37,851 bases of DNA from Paracoccaceae bacterium (lineage in GTDB: Bacteria > Pseudomonadota > Alphaproteobacteria > Rhodobacterales > Rhodobacteraceae): NCBI GenBank assembly GCA_027013095.1, contig JALUYI010000048.1, positions 1 through 37,851 of the forward strand, in the 5' to 3' direction. A model generated the notes under the pieces. It was not told the origin of the DNA. It was given only the letters and a program-made list of their open reading frames with translations, and made no database searches. Shown here one piece after another: positions 1-7,635 of the stretch; the first letter of the stretch is position 1, and each line of letters starts with the position of its first letter. The translations under genes and the position numbers were made by a program.

Positions 1-36
1 GCGCAACCCTTTCACGGTTCTGTGAATTCCAGCCAT
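1..36 (-). CDS. Possible start of divergent merR (partial, off the left edge)
   Basis: An ATG at 36 reading leftwards opens a frame of twelve codons to the window edge (MAGIHRTVKGLR). Its position, just behind a MerR-type promoter and divergent from merT, is where merR is normally found. The stretch is too short to recognise a helix-turn-helix, so the identity rests on position only. Confidence 0.22.
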   Translation of the reverse strand, partial: MAGIHRTVKGLR

Positions 37-46
37 AAAATCCCTC

Positions 47-77
47 TTGAGCCTGTATCAGCTACAGACACTAAACA
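47..77 (+). promoter_or_regulatory. MerR-type mer promoter with 19-bp spacer
   Basis: A -35-like TTGAGC (47-52) and a weak -10-like TAAACA (72-77) are separated by 19 bp. The spacer holds a perfect dyad, CTGTA (53-57) and TACAG (63-67), around a 5-bp centre. An overlong 19-20 bp spacer with an internal dyad is the known hallmark of MerR-family promoters, where metal-bound MerR untwists the DNA. It sits about 35 bp upstream of merT. The -10 match is poor, so the exact boxes are tentative. Confidence 0.5.
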
Positions 78-109
78 CGATGCGAACGAAACTTCAAGGA
101 CACTGAAAC

Positions 110-520
110 ATGATGGAAACCGATTCGGCCGGGCGGGTCTCGGCCCTGCCCTTGGCCCACGAAAAAGACCGCAGCGCGCGCCGCTCGATCTGGCTGATGC
201 TGCTCGGAGCGCTGGCCATGACCTCATGCTGCATTCTGCCGCTGGGCCTTGTCAGCCTCGGCGTGACCGGAGTCTTCATCGGCCGCCTCAGCGCGCTTTA
301 CCAGTTTCACTGGTATTTTCTGGCCTTCGCCAGCGCCAGCCTGATCTATGGCTTCTGGAAGGCCTATAAACCCGTAAGCCCGGAAAGTTGCGCCAGCGGC
401 AGCTGTGCCCGGCCCATGAACCGAACCCTGATGCGCAGTATCGTCTGGCTGTCGCTGCTCATCGTCGTTGGCGCTATTGCGTTCCAATATCTGGCACCGG
501 TTTTCCTTAGCCCCTTCTGA
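110..520 (+). CDS. merT: Mercuric transport protein MerT
   Basis: Inner-membrane protein that carries Hg(II) from periplasmic MerP to cytoplasmic MerA. The 136-residue product has three hydrophobic segments (about 29-55, 63-82 and 107-128). The adjacent cysteine pair Cys40-Cys41 in the first segment (TSCCILP) is the Hg-accepting motif of MerT, and Cys94/Cys99 (CASGSC) in the loop before the third segment match the second cysteine pair of the family. Two ATGs lie in tandem at 110 and 113; AAGGA at 96-100 is well placed for either. It is first in an operon with merP (24 bp to the preferred merP start) and merA. Confidence 0.95.
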   Translation: MMETDSAGRVSALPLAHEKDRSARRSIWLMLLGALAMTSCCILPLGLVSLGVTGVFIGRLSALYQFHWYFLAFASASLIYGFWKAYKPVSPESCASGSCARPMNRTLMRSIVWLSLLIVVGAIAFQYLAPVFLSPF

Positions 521-544
521 TATATGAAACAGGATCGAACACCC

Positions 545-871
545 ATGAAACCCAACATGAAACAATCGCTGTTTGCGCTTGTCGCCACATCTGCCCTGCT
601 GTTCTCCGGCAGCGCATTTGCCGCCCTGAAAACCGTCAAGATCGAAGTGACCGGCCTTTATTGCGCATCCTGCCCCTACATTGCCGCACAGGCCATCCAA
701 TCGATCAAAAGCGCCACGATCACCGACGGGTTTTACGACCAGAAAAACCAGATGGCGCAGTTCGTGGTGCAATATGACGACGCGCAGACAACACTCGACG
801 CGCTGACAAAGGCAACTGTAGAATACGGCTATCCCGCCAAGATCATTCCGACCGGCAACGGCAATTCCTGA
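545..871 (+). CDS. merP: Periplasmic mercury-binding protein MerP
   Basis: Small periplasmic Hg(II) carrier with a heavy-metal-associated (HMA) fold that hands the ion to MerT. An N-terminal signal peptide (hydrophobic core LFALVATSALLF, cleavage near AFA-AL) precedes the HMA domain. The metal-binding motif is GLYCASCPYI with Cys40 and Cys43; the tyrosine and CPY context is a common MerP variant of GMTCxxC. ATGs at 524, 545 and 557 are in frame; 545 is chosen because AGGA (531-534) lies 10 bp upstream and because it gives a normal signal-peptide length. It lies between merT and merA in one operon. Confidence 0.94.
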   Translation: MKPNMKQSLFALVATSALLFSGSAFAALKTVKIEVTGLYCASCPYIAAQAIQSIKSATITDGFYDQKNQMAQFVVQYDDAQTTLDALTKATVEYGYPAKIIPTGNGNS

Positions 872-884
872 AAGATATATTCCA

Positions 885-2315
885 ATGAAAGACTGTTGCG
901 ACAGCGAAAAAAAAGACGGCTCCTATGACCTGATCGTCATTGGCGCCGGCTCGGCCGGGTTTTCGGCCTCGATCACGGCAGCCGATGCGGGAAAACGTGT
1001 CGCCCTGCTTGGGCACGGAACCATCGGGGGAACCTGCGTCAACGTCGGCTGTGTCCCCTCAAAGGCCATGATCCGCGCCGCCGAAGCCGTCCACGCCGCC
1101 GCCGCGGCAAAGCGTTTTCCCGGGCTATCCGGCGCCGTTTCTCTGGACAGCTGGTCCAGACTGCTGCAGGCAAAGGACGATCTGGTTGGCGCTCTCAGGC
1201 AAAAGAAATATGCTGATCTGCTGCCCTCCTACCCGTTGCTCGACTATATCGACGAAGGCCCGGCCCGACTGATCCCCGGCGGCGTTTCGGTGGGATCGCG
1301 CGAACTGAAGGCCCCAAAGATCATCATCGCCACCGGCTCGCGCCCTGTGCTGCCGCCGATTGAGGGCATCGAGACCGTGGTAAGTCTAAACAGCACCGAG
1401 CTCTTGTCCCTCGAAGATTTGCCCAAAAGCCTGATCTTTATCGGCGCCGGTTATATCGGGGTCGAGTTGGCACAGATGATGGCCCGCTTTGGGGTCAGGG
1501 TCACCATCGTTTGCCGCTCACGCCTGCTGCCCGGGGCCGAGCCCGAGGTCTCGGCCGCCCTCAGCGAGGCCTTTACCAGCGAAGGAATCCGGATCGTCAG
1601 CGGGATCAGCTACCAAAATGTCAGCCGCCATGCCGACGGGATCAGGGTCTGCGTCAGCAAGGACGGCGAGCACCTCAATCTTGATGCCGAAAAGCTGGTG
1701 GTCACCAGCGGGCGGCGCGCCAACAGCGACGCACTGGAGCTGGACAGCATGGGGGTTCAAACGAACGCGCGCGGCGCCATCATCGTCGGCCCGGACATGC
1801 AGACCAGTGCCCCCGGAATATACGCCGCCGGCGATGTGACCGACCGCGACCAGTTCGTTTACATGGCCGCCTACGGGGCCAAGCTGGCGGCACGAAACGC
1901 GGTTCTGGAGCAGAGCCTCAGCTATGACAACGCCACCATGCCCTGGGTCGTTTTCAGCGATCCACAAGTTGCCGGTTGCGGCCTCAGCGAAGCCGACGCT
2001 ATCGCTGCGGGGTATAATGTCAAGACCTCGGTCGTGCCGCTGGACCAAGTGCCCCGGGCACTGGCCGCCCGAGACACTCGCGGGGTGATAAAACTGGTCG
2101 CCGACAGCGCCAGCGACCGCCTGCTGGGCGGACAGATCATCGCCCCCGAGGGCTCAGATTCGATTCAGACACTGGCCATGGCGCTGAAGGCCAAGATGAC
2201 GGCCAAGGCGCTGGGAGAAACGATCTTTCCCTATCTGACCACCGTCGAAGGGTTGAAGCTGGCGGCGCAAACCTTTGACATGGATGTGGCCAAGCTGAGC
2301 TGCTGCGCCGGTTAG
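885..2315 (+). CDS. merA: Mercury(II) reductase MerA, core form without NmerA
   Basis: Cytoplasmic flavoprotein that reduces Hg(II) to volatile Hg(0) with NADPH. The 476 residues cover only the disulfide-reductase core: FAD-binding GAGSAG near residue 21, redox-active Cys51-x4-Cys56 (GTCVNVGCVPSK), a second nucleotide-binding GAGYIG near 188, and a dimerisation domain. The C-terminal Cys473-Cys474 pair (SCCAG) is the Hg-shuttling pair that separates MerA from lipoamide dehydrogenase and glutathione reductase. The N-terminal HMA domain of many MerAs is absent, although an extra CC occurs at residues 4-5. It begins 13 bp after merP and is the last mer gene visible. Confidence 0.96.
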   Translation: MKDCCDSEKKDGSYDLIVIGAGSAGFSASITAADAGKRVALLGHGTIGGTCVNVGCVPSKAMIRAAEAVHAAAAAKRFPGLSGAVSLDSWSRLLQAKDDLVGALRQKKYADLLPSYPLLDYIDEGPARLIPGGVSVGSRELKAPKIIIATGSRPVLPPIEGIETVVSLNSTELLSLEDLPKSLIFIGAGYIGVELAQMMARFGVRVTIVCRSRLLPGAEPEVSAALSEAFTSEGIRIVSGISYQNVSRHADGIRVCVSKDGEHLNLDAEKLVVTSGRRANSDALELDSMGVQTNARGAIIVGPDMQTSAPGIYAAGDVTDRDQFVYMAAYGAKLAARNAVLEQSLSYDNATMPWVVFSDPQVAGCGLSEADAIAAGYNVKTSVVPLDQVPRALAARDTRGVIKLVADSASDRLLGGQIIAPEGSDSIQTLAMALKAKMTAKALGETIFPYLTTVEGLKLAAQTFDMDVAKLSCCAG

Positions 2316-2341
2316 CACCTGCAACGTTTCGACAAAATATT

Positions 2342-2378
2342 CTCGTCGCCAAAACCCTGCCGCACTTTTGGCGATGAG
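2342..2378. terminator. Shared stem-loop between convergent merA and phosphate transporter genes
   Basis: Arms 2342-2354 and 2366-2378 form a 13-bp stem with a single G-T mismatch and an 11-nt loop. It lies between two convergent stop codons (2315 and 2406). On the minus strand it is followed by AATATTTTG, a weak U-tract; on the plus strand there is none. It is probably a bidirectional transcription terminator, better on the minus strand. Confidence 0.6.
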
Positions 2379-2405
2379 CATGTCCCAACTATTTATCCAA
2401 ACGCT

Positions 2406-4109
2406 TCAGGAGCCGTTGGCATTGCTGCCCCGCAGCTTGGCCTTGTCGAGGTCATGCACCAGACGGGTCTCCAGCAACTGTCCACTCCTATAGAGGATGG
2501 GGTAGGCTACGGCCGAAATCTGCGAGTTCAGATCGTTCAGGCTGCGCAGGGTCTCCAGATGGATATCGCTGCTCTCAAAGCTCTGCTCCAGCCCCTTGCG
2601 CAACCGGTTGAGGTGTTTCTTGCGACTCTTGCGTTCCTGCAGCTTCATTTCGGCCTTTTCCTCGACCAAAAGGCGGGCACTTTCGATGTCATCGGATACC
2701 AGAACGTTGAAGGCCAGCGTCATGTTGTGCAGAACGCGCTCATGCAGGGATTGCAGTTCAGCCCAACCGTCATCTGACAGTTTGACCCGTTTTGAGCCCT
2801 TCTCACGAGCCAAAGCCATCAGCCGGTGGGCGATGATATCGCCGGCATTTTCAAGGTTGATCGCATATTCCGTCAATTCGCGGATGCGCCGGCTTTCCCC
2901 CTTGCTGGCCCCCTCGCGCGGGATCGACGCAGCATAACGCCGGATCCCCTCCAGTGCAGCGTTAACCTCATCGTCCATATCGGAAATCCGCTTGATCCCG
3001 TCCGGGTCATATCTGGCGAACAGTTCCATCACCGGGCGCGCCATGATCTCAATGATCTGGCTCATCCGCAAGACCTCGCGCTTGAGACTGGCCAGCGCCA
3101 GAGACGGGGTGTTCTGGACGTTGGGGTCAAGGGCCGACAGGGGCTTGAACCGGTCGCTGACGACCTCGGCGCTGGGGCGATCCGGCACCATCAGGCGCAG
3201 CGGAGCTTCGATAAATCCGATCCCCGGCAGCGACACCAACAGCAGCAGGATGTTAAAGCCGAGGTGAACCGAAACCACCTTTTGCGTGTCCGAGACCACG
3301 TCCAGAACGCTCAAGACCGGGGTCAGGTGGACCAGCAACAGGGCAACAACCGCCCCGATTCCGCGCAACACCAGATTGGCCAGCGCGATCCGTTTGGCTT
3401 CAGGGCCCATCCCGCGCCCCAGCCACAACGGTAGCGTGGCACTGCCAAGGTTCGCCCCCAGTACCATCGAGGCCGCCGCCGGCACCGGCAGAACCCCGAC
3501 CGAGACAAAGGTCACCACCATCAGGATTGCCCCGACGCTGGAATGCATCAAAAACGTCACCGCCGCGCCGACAAGGAACGCGGTGACGAAATCATTCGCC
3601 AGATAGGTCGCGATCACCGGCAAAAAGGCGCTCTCGCGGATCGGGTGGACTGCATCGCCGATCAAGCGCAGCGACAGCAGGATCAGGGCAACGCCAATCA
3701 GGATCCGACCGATCTGCTTGAAGGTCCGACGCTCGGTCTTCAGGAAAAGATAGCCGCCCACCAGCAACAGGATCGGAATCAGCCAAGTCAACTTGAATGT
3801 CAGGATCTGAATGACCATGGCCGAGCCGAAATCGGCGCCAAGCACCAGTGACAGCCCGCCCATGAACGAAATCAGACCCGAAACGGCAAAACCGCTGGCC
3901 AAAAGCGCGGCAGCGGTGGCGCTCTGCAGGATGATAGCCAAAAGGACACCGACAAAGGCCATGCTCAGGCGCTTGTCCTCATGGGCGGTGATCAGGCGAC
4001 GAAAACTGGGGCCCATAGCCCGCTCGATCCCGGTGCCCACCATACGCACGGCATAAAGCAGCAGCATCGTCGCCCCGCCCAATCCGACAAGAAAGCTCAG
4101 AACCGGCAT
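2406..4109 (-). CDS. Na/Pi-cotransporter family protein with PhoU-like C-terminus (NptA/YjbB type)
   Basis: 567-residue membrane protein. The N-terminal half (to about residue 310) has eight or nine hydrophobic segments in two inverted repeats, each with the Na/Pi signature: LQSATAA starting near residue 61 and a matching HSSVGA near 195. The C-terminal third (about 330-565) is a helical PhoU-like domain rich in charged residues. E. coli YjbB, of the same build, is known to export phosphate. Start ATG at 4109 has AAGGGA upstream and lies 1 bp after the deoR-like stop, so the two genes are translationally coupled. Next to aminoethylphosphonate genes, a phosphate-efflux role is plausible (inference). 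An upstream in-frame start at 4151 would lie inside the regulator gene and is rejected. Confidence 0.88.
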   Translation of the reverse strand: MPVLSFLVGLGGATMLLLYAVRMVGTGIERAMGPSFRRLITAHEDKRLSMAFVGVLLAIILQSATAAALLASGFAVSGLISFMGGLSLVLGADFGSAMVIQILTFKLTWLIPILLLVGGYLFLKTERRTFKQIGRILIGVALILLSLRLIGDAVHPIRESAFLPVIATYLANDFVTAFLVGAAVTFLMHSSVGAILMVVTFVSVGVLPVPAAASMVLGANLGSATLPLWLGRGMGPEAKRIALANLVLRGIGAVVALLLVHLTPVLSVLDVVSDTQKVVSVHLGFNILLLLVSLPGIGFIEAPLRLMVPDRPSAEVVSDRFKPLSALDPNVQNTPSLALASLKREVLRMSQIIEIMARPVMELFARYDPDGIKRISDMDDEVNAALEGIRRYAASIPREGASKGESRRIRELTEYAINLENAGDIIAHRLMALAREKGSKRVKLSDDGWAELQSLHERVLHNMTLAFNVLVSDDIESARLLVEEKAEMKLQERKSRKKHLNRLRKGLEQSFESSDIHLETLRSLNDLNSQISAVAYPILYRSGQLLETRLVHDLDKAKLRGSNANGS

Positions 4110-4110
4110 G

Positions 4111-4908
4111 TCAGCGATCCCTTGACAGCTGCGGCAGGACCACCTCGACACCCCAGACGTTCATCGCCTGAGTGGCCACAGGGTCCAGCGGTTGATCGGT
4201 AACGAAAATGTCGATCTCGTCAGGAGCGCTAAGCAGAACCGAGGCCTTGCGCCCCATTTTGGTGCGGTCAGCAACCATGATCCGCTGCCGCGCATGGCTG
4301 ACAAAACAGCGGGCCAGCTGGGCCTCGGAGAAATCCTGCAACAAAAAGCCGCGCTGGGGATCCACCGCATCCGCCCCCAGAATCGCGAAATCGGCGTGAA
4401 AGCGGCAGACAAACTCCTGCACGGCGCTGCCGAAACACCCGGCAAGGTCGGCCGCCACTTCGCCGCCGGCCAGAAAGACCTTGTTGCCGTTGCGCCCGGC
4501 CAGTGTCTCGGCCACCACAAGCGAGTTGGTAATGATCTGAAGCCCCGAGCGGCTGCCCAGCGCCTCGGCGACATAGGTGGTTGTGGAGCTGACATCCATA
4601 AACAGCGCCGCCCCGTCCGGCACGATTCCGGCAACGGCGCGCGCCATCTCGCGCTTTTCACTGCGATTCTGGCCGAGGCGTGTGGTCAGGCCGCCGCGAG
4701 TATCGTCTCCGGCCAGAAAAACGCCACCGTGGACCCGCGTGACCAGACCCTCTTTTCCCAGCTTCTTGACCGTGCGCCGAACCGTCTCTTCGGAAACGTC
4801 CAACGCTGCGGCAAGATGGCTGGTGCGCGCCGAGCCCCCAAGGCGGCGCAGGATGTCCAGCAATTCCAATGCCCGATGCGATTTTATGCCCGATTTTTCT
4901 GGCTTCAT
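4111..4908 (-). CDS. DeoR/GlpR-family transcriptional regulator
   Basis: 265 residues with the usual DeoR build: an N-terminal winged helix-turn-helix (about 8-60; recognition region DVSEETVRRTVKKL followed by VHGG) and a DeoR C-terminal sugar-phosphate-sensing domain (about 75-250) with the family motifs MDVSSTT, TNS, GG and DRTK. Members usually repress and are released by a phosphorylated sugar or polyol. The start at 4908 (MKPEKSG) follows a GGGA; an earlier in-frame start at 4944 is less likely. It is coupled to the Na/Pi transporter and divergent from the phosphonate-ester hydrolase, so it probably controls both. Its effector is unknown. Confidence 0.9.
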   Translation of the reverse strand: MKPEKSGIKSHRALELLDILRRLGGSARTSHLAAALDVSEETVRRTVKKLGKEGLVTRVHGGVFLAGDDTRGGLTTRLGQNRSEKREMARAVAGIVPDGAALFMDVSSTTTYVAEALGSRSGLQIITNSLVVAETLAGRNGNKVFLAGGEVAADLAGCFGSAVQEFVCRFHADFAILGADAVDPQRGFLLQDFSEAQLARCFVSHARQRIMVADRTKMGRKASVLLSAPDEIDIFVTDQPLDPVATQAMNVWGVEVVLPQLSRDR

Positions 4909-4936
4909 AGTCCCGTTCCAGTTATTTGACCTTGAA

Positions 4937-5005
4937 AACCACATATAGGGTTAAGAAGCGATTAAAATCGTTATCTATCCCTCACTTTTATGTGTTTATG
5001 TGGGA
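4937..5005. promoter_or_regulatory. Divergent operator region between deoR-like gene and hydrolase gene
   Basis: The 134-bp spacer is markedly AT-rich and holds repeated sequence. TTTATGTG occurs twice in perfect tandem (4989-4996, 4997-5004), and the complement of TATGTGG occurs as CCACATA at 4939-4945. Between them lies a dyad, CGATT (4959-4963) and AATCG (4966-4970). These are candidate operators for the DeoR-type regulator. No strong promoter boxes are evident. Confidence 0.42.
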
Positions 5006-5042
5006 TAACTATGCATTGCCGCACAGGAAAGCAATAAAATCC

Positions 5043-6575
5043 ATGAAAAATCGCAAGATATTATTCATTGTCGTCGATCAACTGCGGGCCGACTGCATTC
5101 ATGGCGCGCTGGCGCAGCATGTCGATCTACCCAATATTGCCGCCTTTCGCCGCGAGGCGGTCAGTTTTCTGAACCATTATTCGGTGACCAACCCATGCGG
5201 GCCGTCGCGGGCTTCGATCCTGACCGGGCTCTATGCGATGAACCACCGCTCGGTGCGCAACGGAACACCGCTGTCCGCAGCGCATCGTAATCTGGCGCTG
5301 GAGTTGCGTAAATCCGGTTATGACCCGCTGCTGTTCGGCTATACCGATACCAGCCACGATCCACGCACCGGGCATCCGCGCGATCCGCGTCTGCTGAGCT
5401 ATGAAGGCGTTCTGCCCGGATTTCACGAAATCGTCGAGATGTGTCTGGACCAAAGCTACCCCTGGCGCGCAAATCTAGCGGCCAAGGGCTATGATCTGCC
5501 GGAATATGCGCATTTTTACGATCCGGTCTCGCCCGATCCGGCGCGCGCGGCGCGAGCGGACGATCCGGCCTTTTATGCCGCCGGGGACAGTGACACCGCC
5601 TTTCTGACCGACGCGTTTCTTGAACAGATGGCGGTGCGCCGGGATCAGGCGTGGTGCGCCTTGCTGACCTATATCCGCCCGCACCCGCCGCTGGTTGCCC
5701 CGGCGCCCTATAACAAATGTGTCGATCCCGACAGCCTGCCGTTTCCGGTGCGTCATGCCTCGATTGCCGAGGAAGAGGGCCAGCACCCCTTCATGGCCGT
5801 CAACCGCACACGCCCGTCCATGGCCTCGTGCGTGCGCGGCACAGCGGTGGATGAAACCGATGACCGCGACGTTCAGATGTTGCGGGCGATCTATCTGGGA
5901 CTGGCTGCCGAGGTGGATCATCACCTTGGCCGGGTGTTTTCCTTTCTGAAGGAAAGCGGCCAATACAATGACACCCTGATCGTTCTGACCGCCGATCATG
6001 GCGAGATGCTGGGGGACCACCACATGTGGGGCAAGGCGCAGGTCTATGAACCCGCCTACCGTGTTCCCCTGATCATCCGCGACCCTTCAGCGCCCGAGGG
6101 GCATGGCCGGACGGTCAATGCCCTGACTGAATCGATCGACGTCGCTCCGACGATCCTTGAATCCTGCGGACAAAACGCGCCGGGGGCCATGGACGGGCGC
6201 GCCCTTGGCCCCTTTCTGCACGGCGTCACACCCGGTGACTGGAAGACCCACATTATGATGGAGCTCGATTTCGGCCAGCCGGACCAGCCGACCGCGATGC
6301 AACTGGCGGCAAAGGCTCCGCTGGAGGCCTCGAATCTGGCGATCCTGCGCAATGAGCGATTCAAGCTGGTGCATTTCAACGCCGGCCTGCCGCCGCTGTT
6401 GTTCGACCTTAAGGAAGACCCCGAGGAAATGAACAACCTTGCGGGCAAACCCGGGTTTCAAAATATCCTCTTGCAAATGACGCAAACCCTTCTCAGCCAC
6501 CGGATGCGCCACGCGGATCAAAGCCTTGCGCGCATGAAAGTCGGCCCTAACGGAGTCCTGAACGGTCCCGATTGA
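5043..6575 (+). CDS. Phosphonate monoester hydrolase-like sulfatase-family enzyme
   Basis: 510 residues of the alkaline phosphatase/arylsulfatase superfamily, close in length and motif order to the Rhizobium and Burkholderia phosphonate monoester hydrolases (about 514). Visible are the metal-binding Asp12 (VVDQLRAD), the formylglycine site Cys52-Gly-Pro-Ser-Arg56 in the context NPCGPSRASILTGLYAMNHR, an RPHPP loop, TADHGEMLGDHH for the second metal-ligand set, and the C-terminal PPLLFDLKEDPEEMNNL block. The nucleophile is formed by oxidation of Cys52. There is no signal peptide, so hydrolysis should be cytoplasmic. Start 5043 matches the family N-terminus and has AGGAAAG upstream; an in-frame start at 4926 would add an unlikely basic extension. 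Aryl- or choline-sulfatase activity cannot be excluded, as these enzymes are promiscuous. Confidence 0.82.
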   Translation: MKNRKILFIVVDQLRADCIHGALAQHVDLPNIAAFRREAVSFLNHYSVTNPCGPSRASILTGLYAMNHRSVRNGTPLSAAHRNLALELRKSGYDPLLFGYTDTSHDPRTGHPRDPRLLSYEGVLPGFHEIVEMCLDQSYPWRANLAAKGYDLPEYAHFYDPVSPDPARAARADDPAFYAAGDSDTAFLTDAFLEQMAVRRDQAWCALLTYIRPHPPLVAPAPYNKCVDPDSLPFPVRHASIAEEEGQHPFMAVNRTRPSMASCVRGTAVDETDDRDVQMLRAIYLGLAAEVDHHLGRVFSFLKESGQYNDTLIVLTADHGEMLGDHHMWGKAQVYEPAYRVPLIIRDPSAPEGHGRTVNALTESIDVAPTILESCGQNAPGAMDGRALGPFLHGVTPGDWKTHIMMELDFGQPDQPTAMQLAAKAPLEASNLAILRNERFKLVHFNAGLPPLLFDLKEDPEEMNNLAGKPGFQNILLQMTQTLLSHRMRHADQSLARMKVGPNGVLNGPD

Positions 6576-6624
6576 GTATTTTTGCAAAAAAGAGGGCAAG
6601 GGGCGCGTCCCCGATCCCGCTCGT

Positions 6625-7635
6625 CTATGCCAAAACCTTTTCGGCCGCCAACTCCTCCCAGCGGTGGCAGGAAACATTGTGTCCCTTGCCGATATGGGCC
6701 AGCTCGGGCTCTTCCTTGCGGCAGCGATCCTGGGCAAAGGGACAACGGGTCTGGAACTTGCATCCGGGCGGCGGGTTGGTTGGCGAGGGGATCTCGCCCA
6801 GCAGTTTCTGACCGCCGCGGCGATCCTCTGGGTCGAGCGAGGGGATGGCCGACAGGAGCGCTTGCGTATAGGGGTGGCGCGGCGCCGAGAACAGCTCGCG
6901 CGTGGGCGCAGTCTCCATCAGGCGTCCCAGATACATCACCGCAACATTGTCGCATATATGGGCGACCACCGACAGGTCGTGACTGATGAACAGAAAGGTC
7001 AGGCCCATTTCCTGCTGGATCGATTTGAGCAAGTTCAGGACATCGGCCTGAATCGACACATCCAGCGCCGCAACGCTTTCGTCGGCAACGACAAACCGCG
7101 GGCGGGAGACCAGCGCGCGAGCGATGGAAATACGTTGGCGCTGGCCGCCCGAAAAGGCATGCGGAAAGCGGCGCAGGTGTTCGAGATTCAGACGGCATTT
7201 GGCGGCGATCTCGCGCACGCGCTCATCGGTTTCCTCGCGCGAGTTGGTAAGCCCCATGACCTCTAGCGGTTCGGCGATAATGTCGCGCACCGTCATCCGC
7301 GGGCTGAGAGCGGCGTAAGGGTCCTGAAAGATCAACTGCGCCCGGCTACGGTATTCCTTGAGCTCCCGCCCCTCCAGTTTCGGCAGATCGTAGCGCACCT
7401 CGCCATCGTCATAGGTCACGTCGCCTCGGGTGATCGGCGCCGCCCTCAGCAAGGCCCGGCCAAAGGTCGTCTTGCCCGAGCCGCTTTCGCCGACCAGACC
7501 GAAAAAGCTGCCGGGGGCGATGTCGATACTGACGTTTTCGACCGCCCGAACCACGGGTTTCGGGCCAATCAGAGTCCCACGCAGCGGATAGTGGACAGAC
7601 AGCCCCTTGGTGGAAATCAGTGGTGTCTCGGTCAT
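6625..7635 (-). CDS. Dipeptide/oligopeptide-type ABC transporter ATP-binding protein (DppF-like)
   Basis: 336-residue nucleotide-binding subunit. Walker A is GESGSGKT, Q-loop FQDPYAAL, signature FSGGQRQR, Walker B RFVVADES and the switch histidine lies in FISHD. The C-terminal oligopeptide_ABC extension follows (HPYTQALLSAIP, then a CxxxxRCPFA cysteine motif). ADES replaces the usual ADEP. Start ATG at 7635 overlaps the stop of the preceding ATPase by ATGA, so the pair is coupled. It is the last gene of the importer operon and converges on the hydrolase gene, whose stop is 49 bp away. An in-frame start at 7722 lies inside the neighbour and is rejected. Confidence 0.93.
   Translation of the reverse strand: MTETPLISTKGLSVHYPLRGTLIGPKPVVRAVENVSIDIAPGSFFGLVGESGSGKTTFGRALLRAAPITRGDVTYDDGEVRYDLPKLEGRELKEYRSRAQLIFQDPYAALSPRMTVRDIIAEPLEVMGLTNSREETDERVREIAAKCRLNLEHLRRFPHAFSGGQRQRISIARALVSRPRFVVADESVAALDVSIQADVLNLLKSIQQEMGLTFLFISHDLSVVAHICDNVAVMYLGRLMETAPTRELFSAPRHPYTQALLSAIPSLDPEDRRGGQKLLGEIPSPTNPPPGCKFQTRCPFAQDRCRKEEPELAHIGKGHNVSCHRWEELAAEKVLA

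Noticed and set aside
1-2315. A mer transposon
   Set aside because: No terminal inverted repeats, resolvase or transposase are visible around the mer genes in this window.
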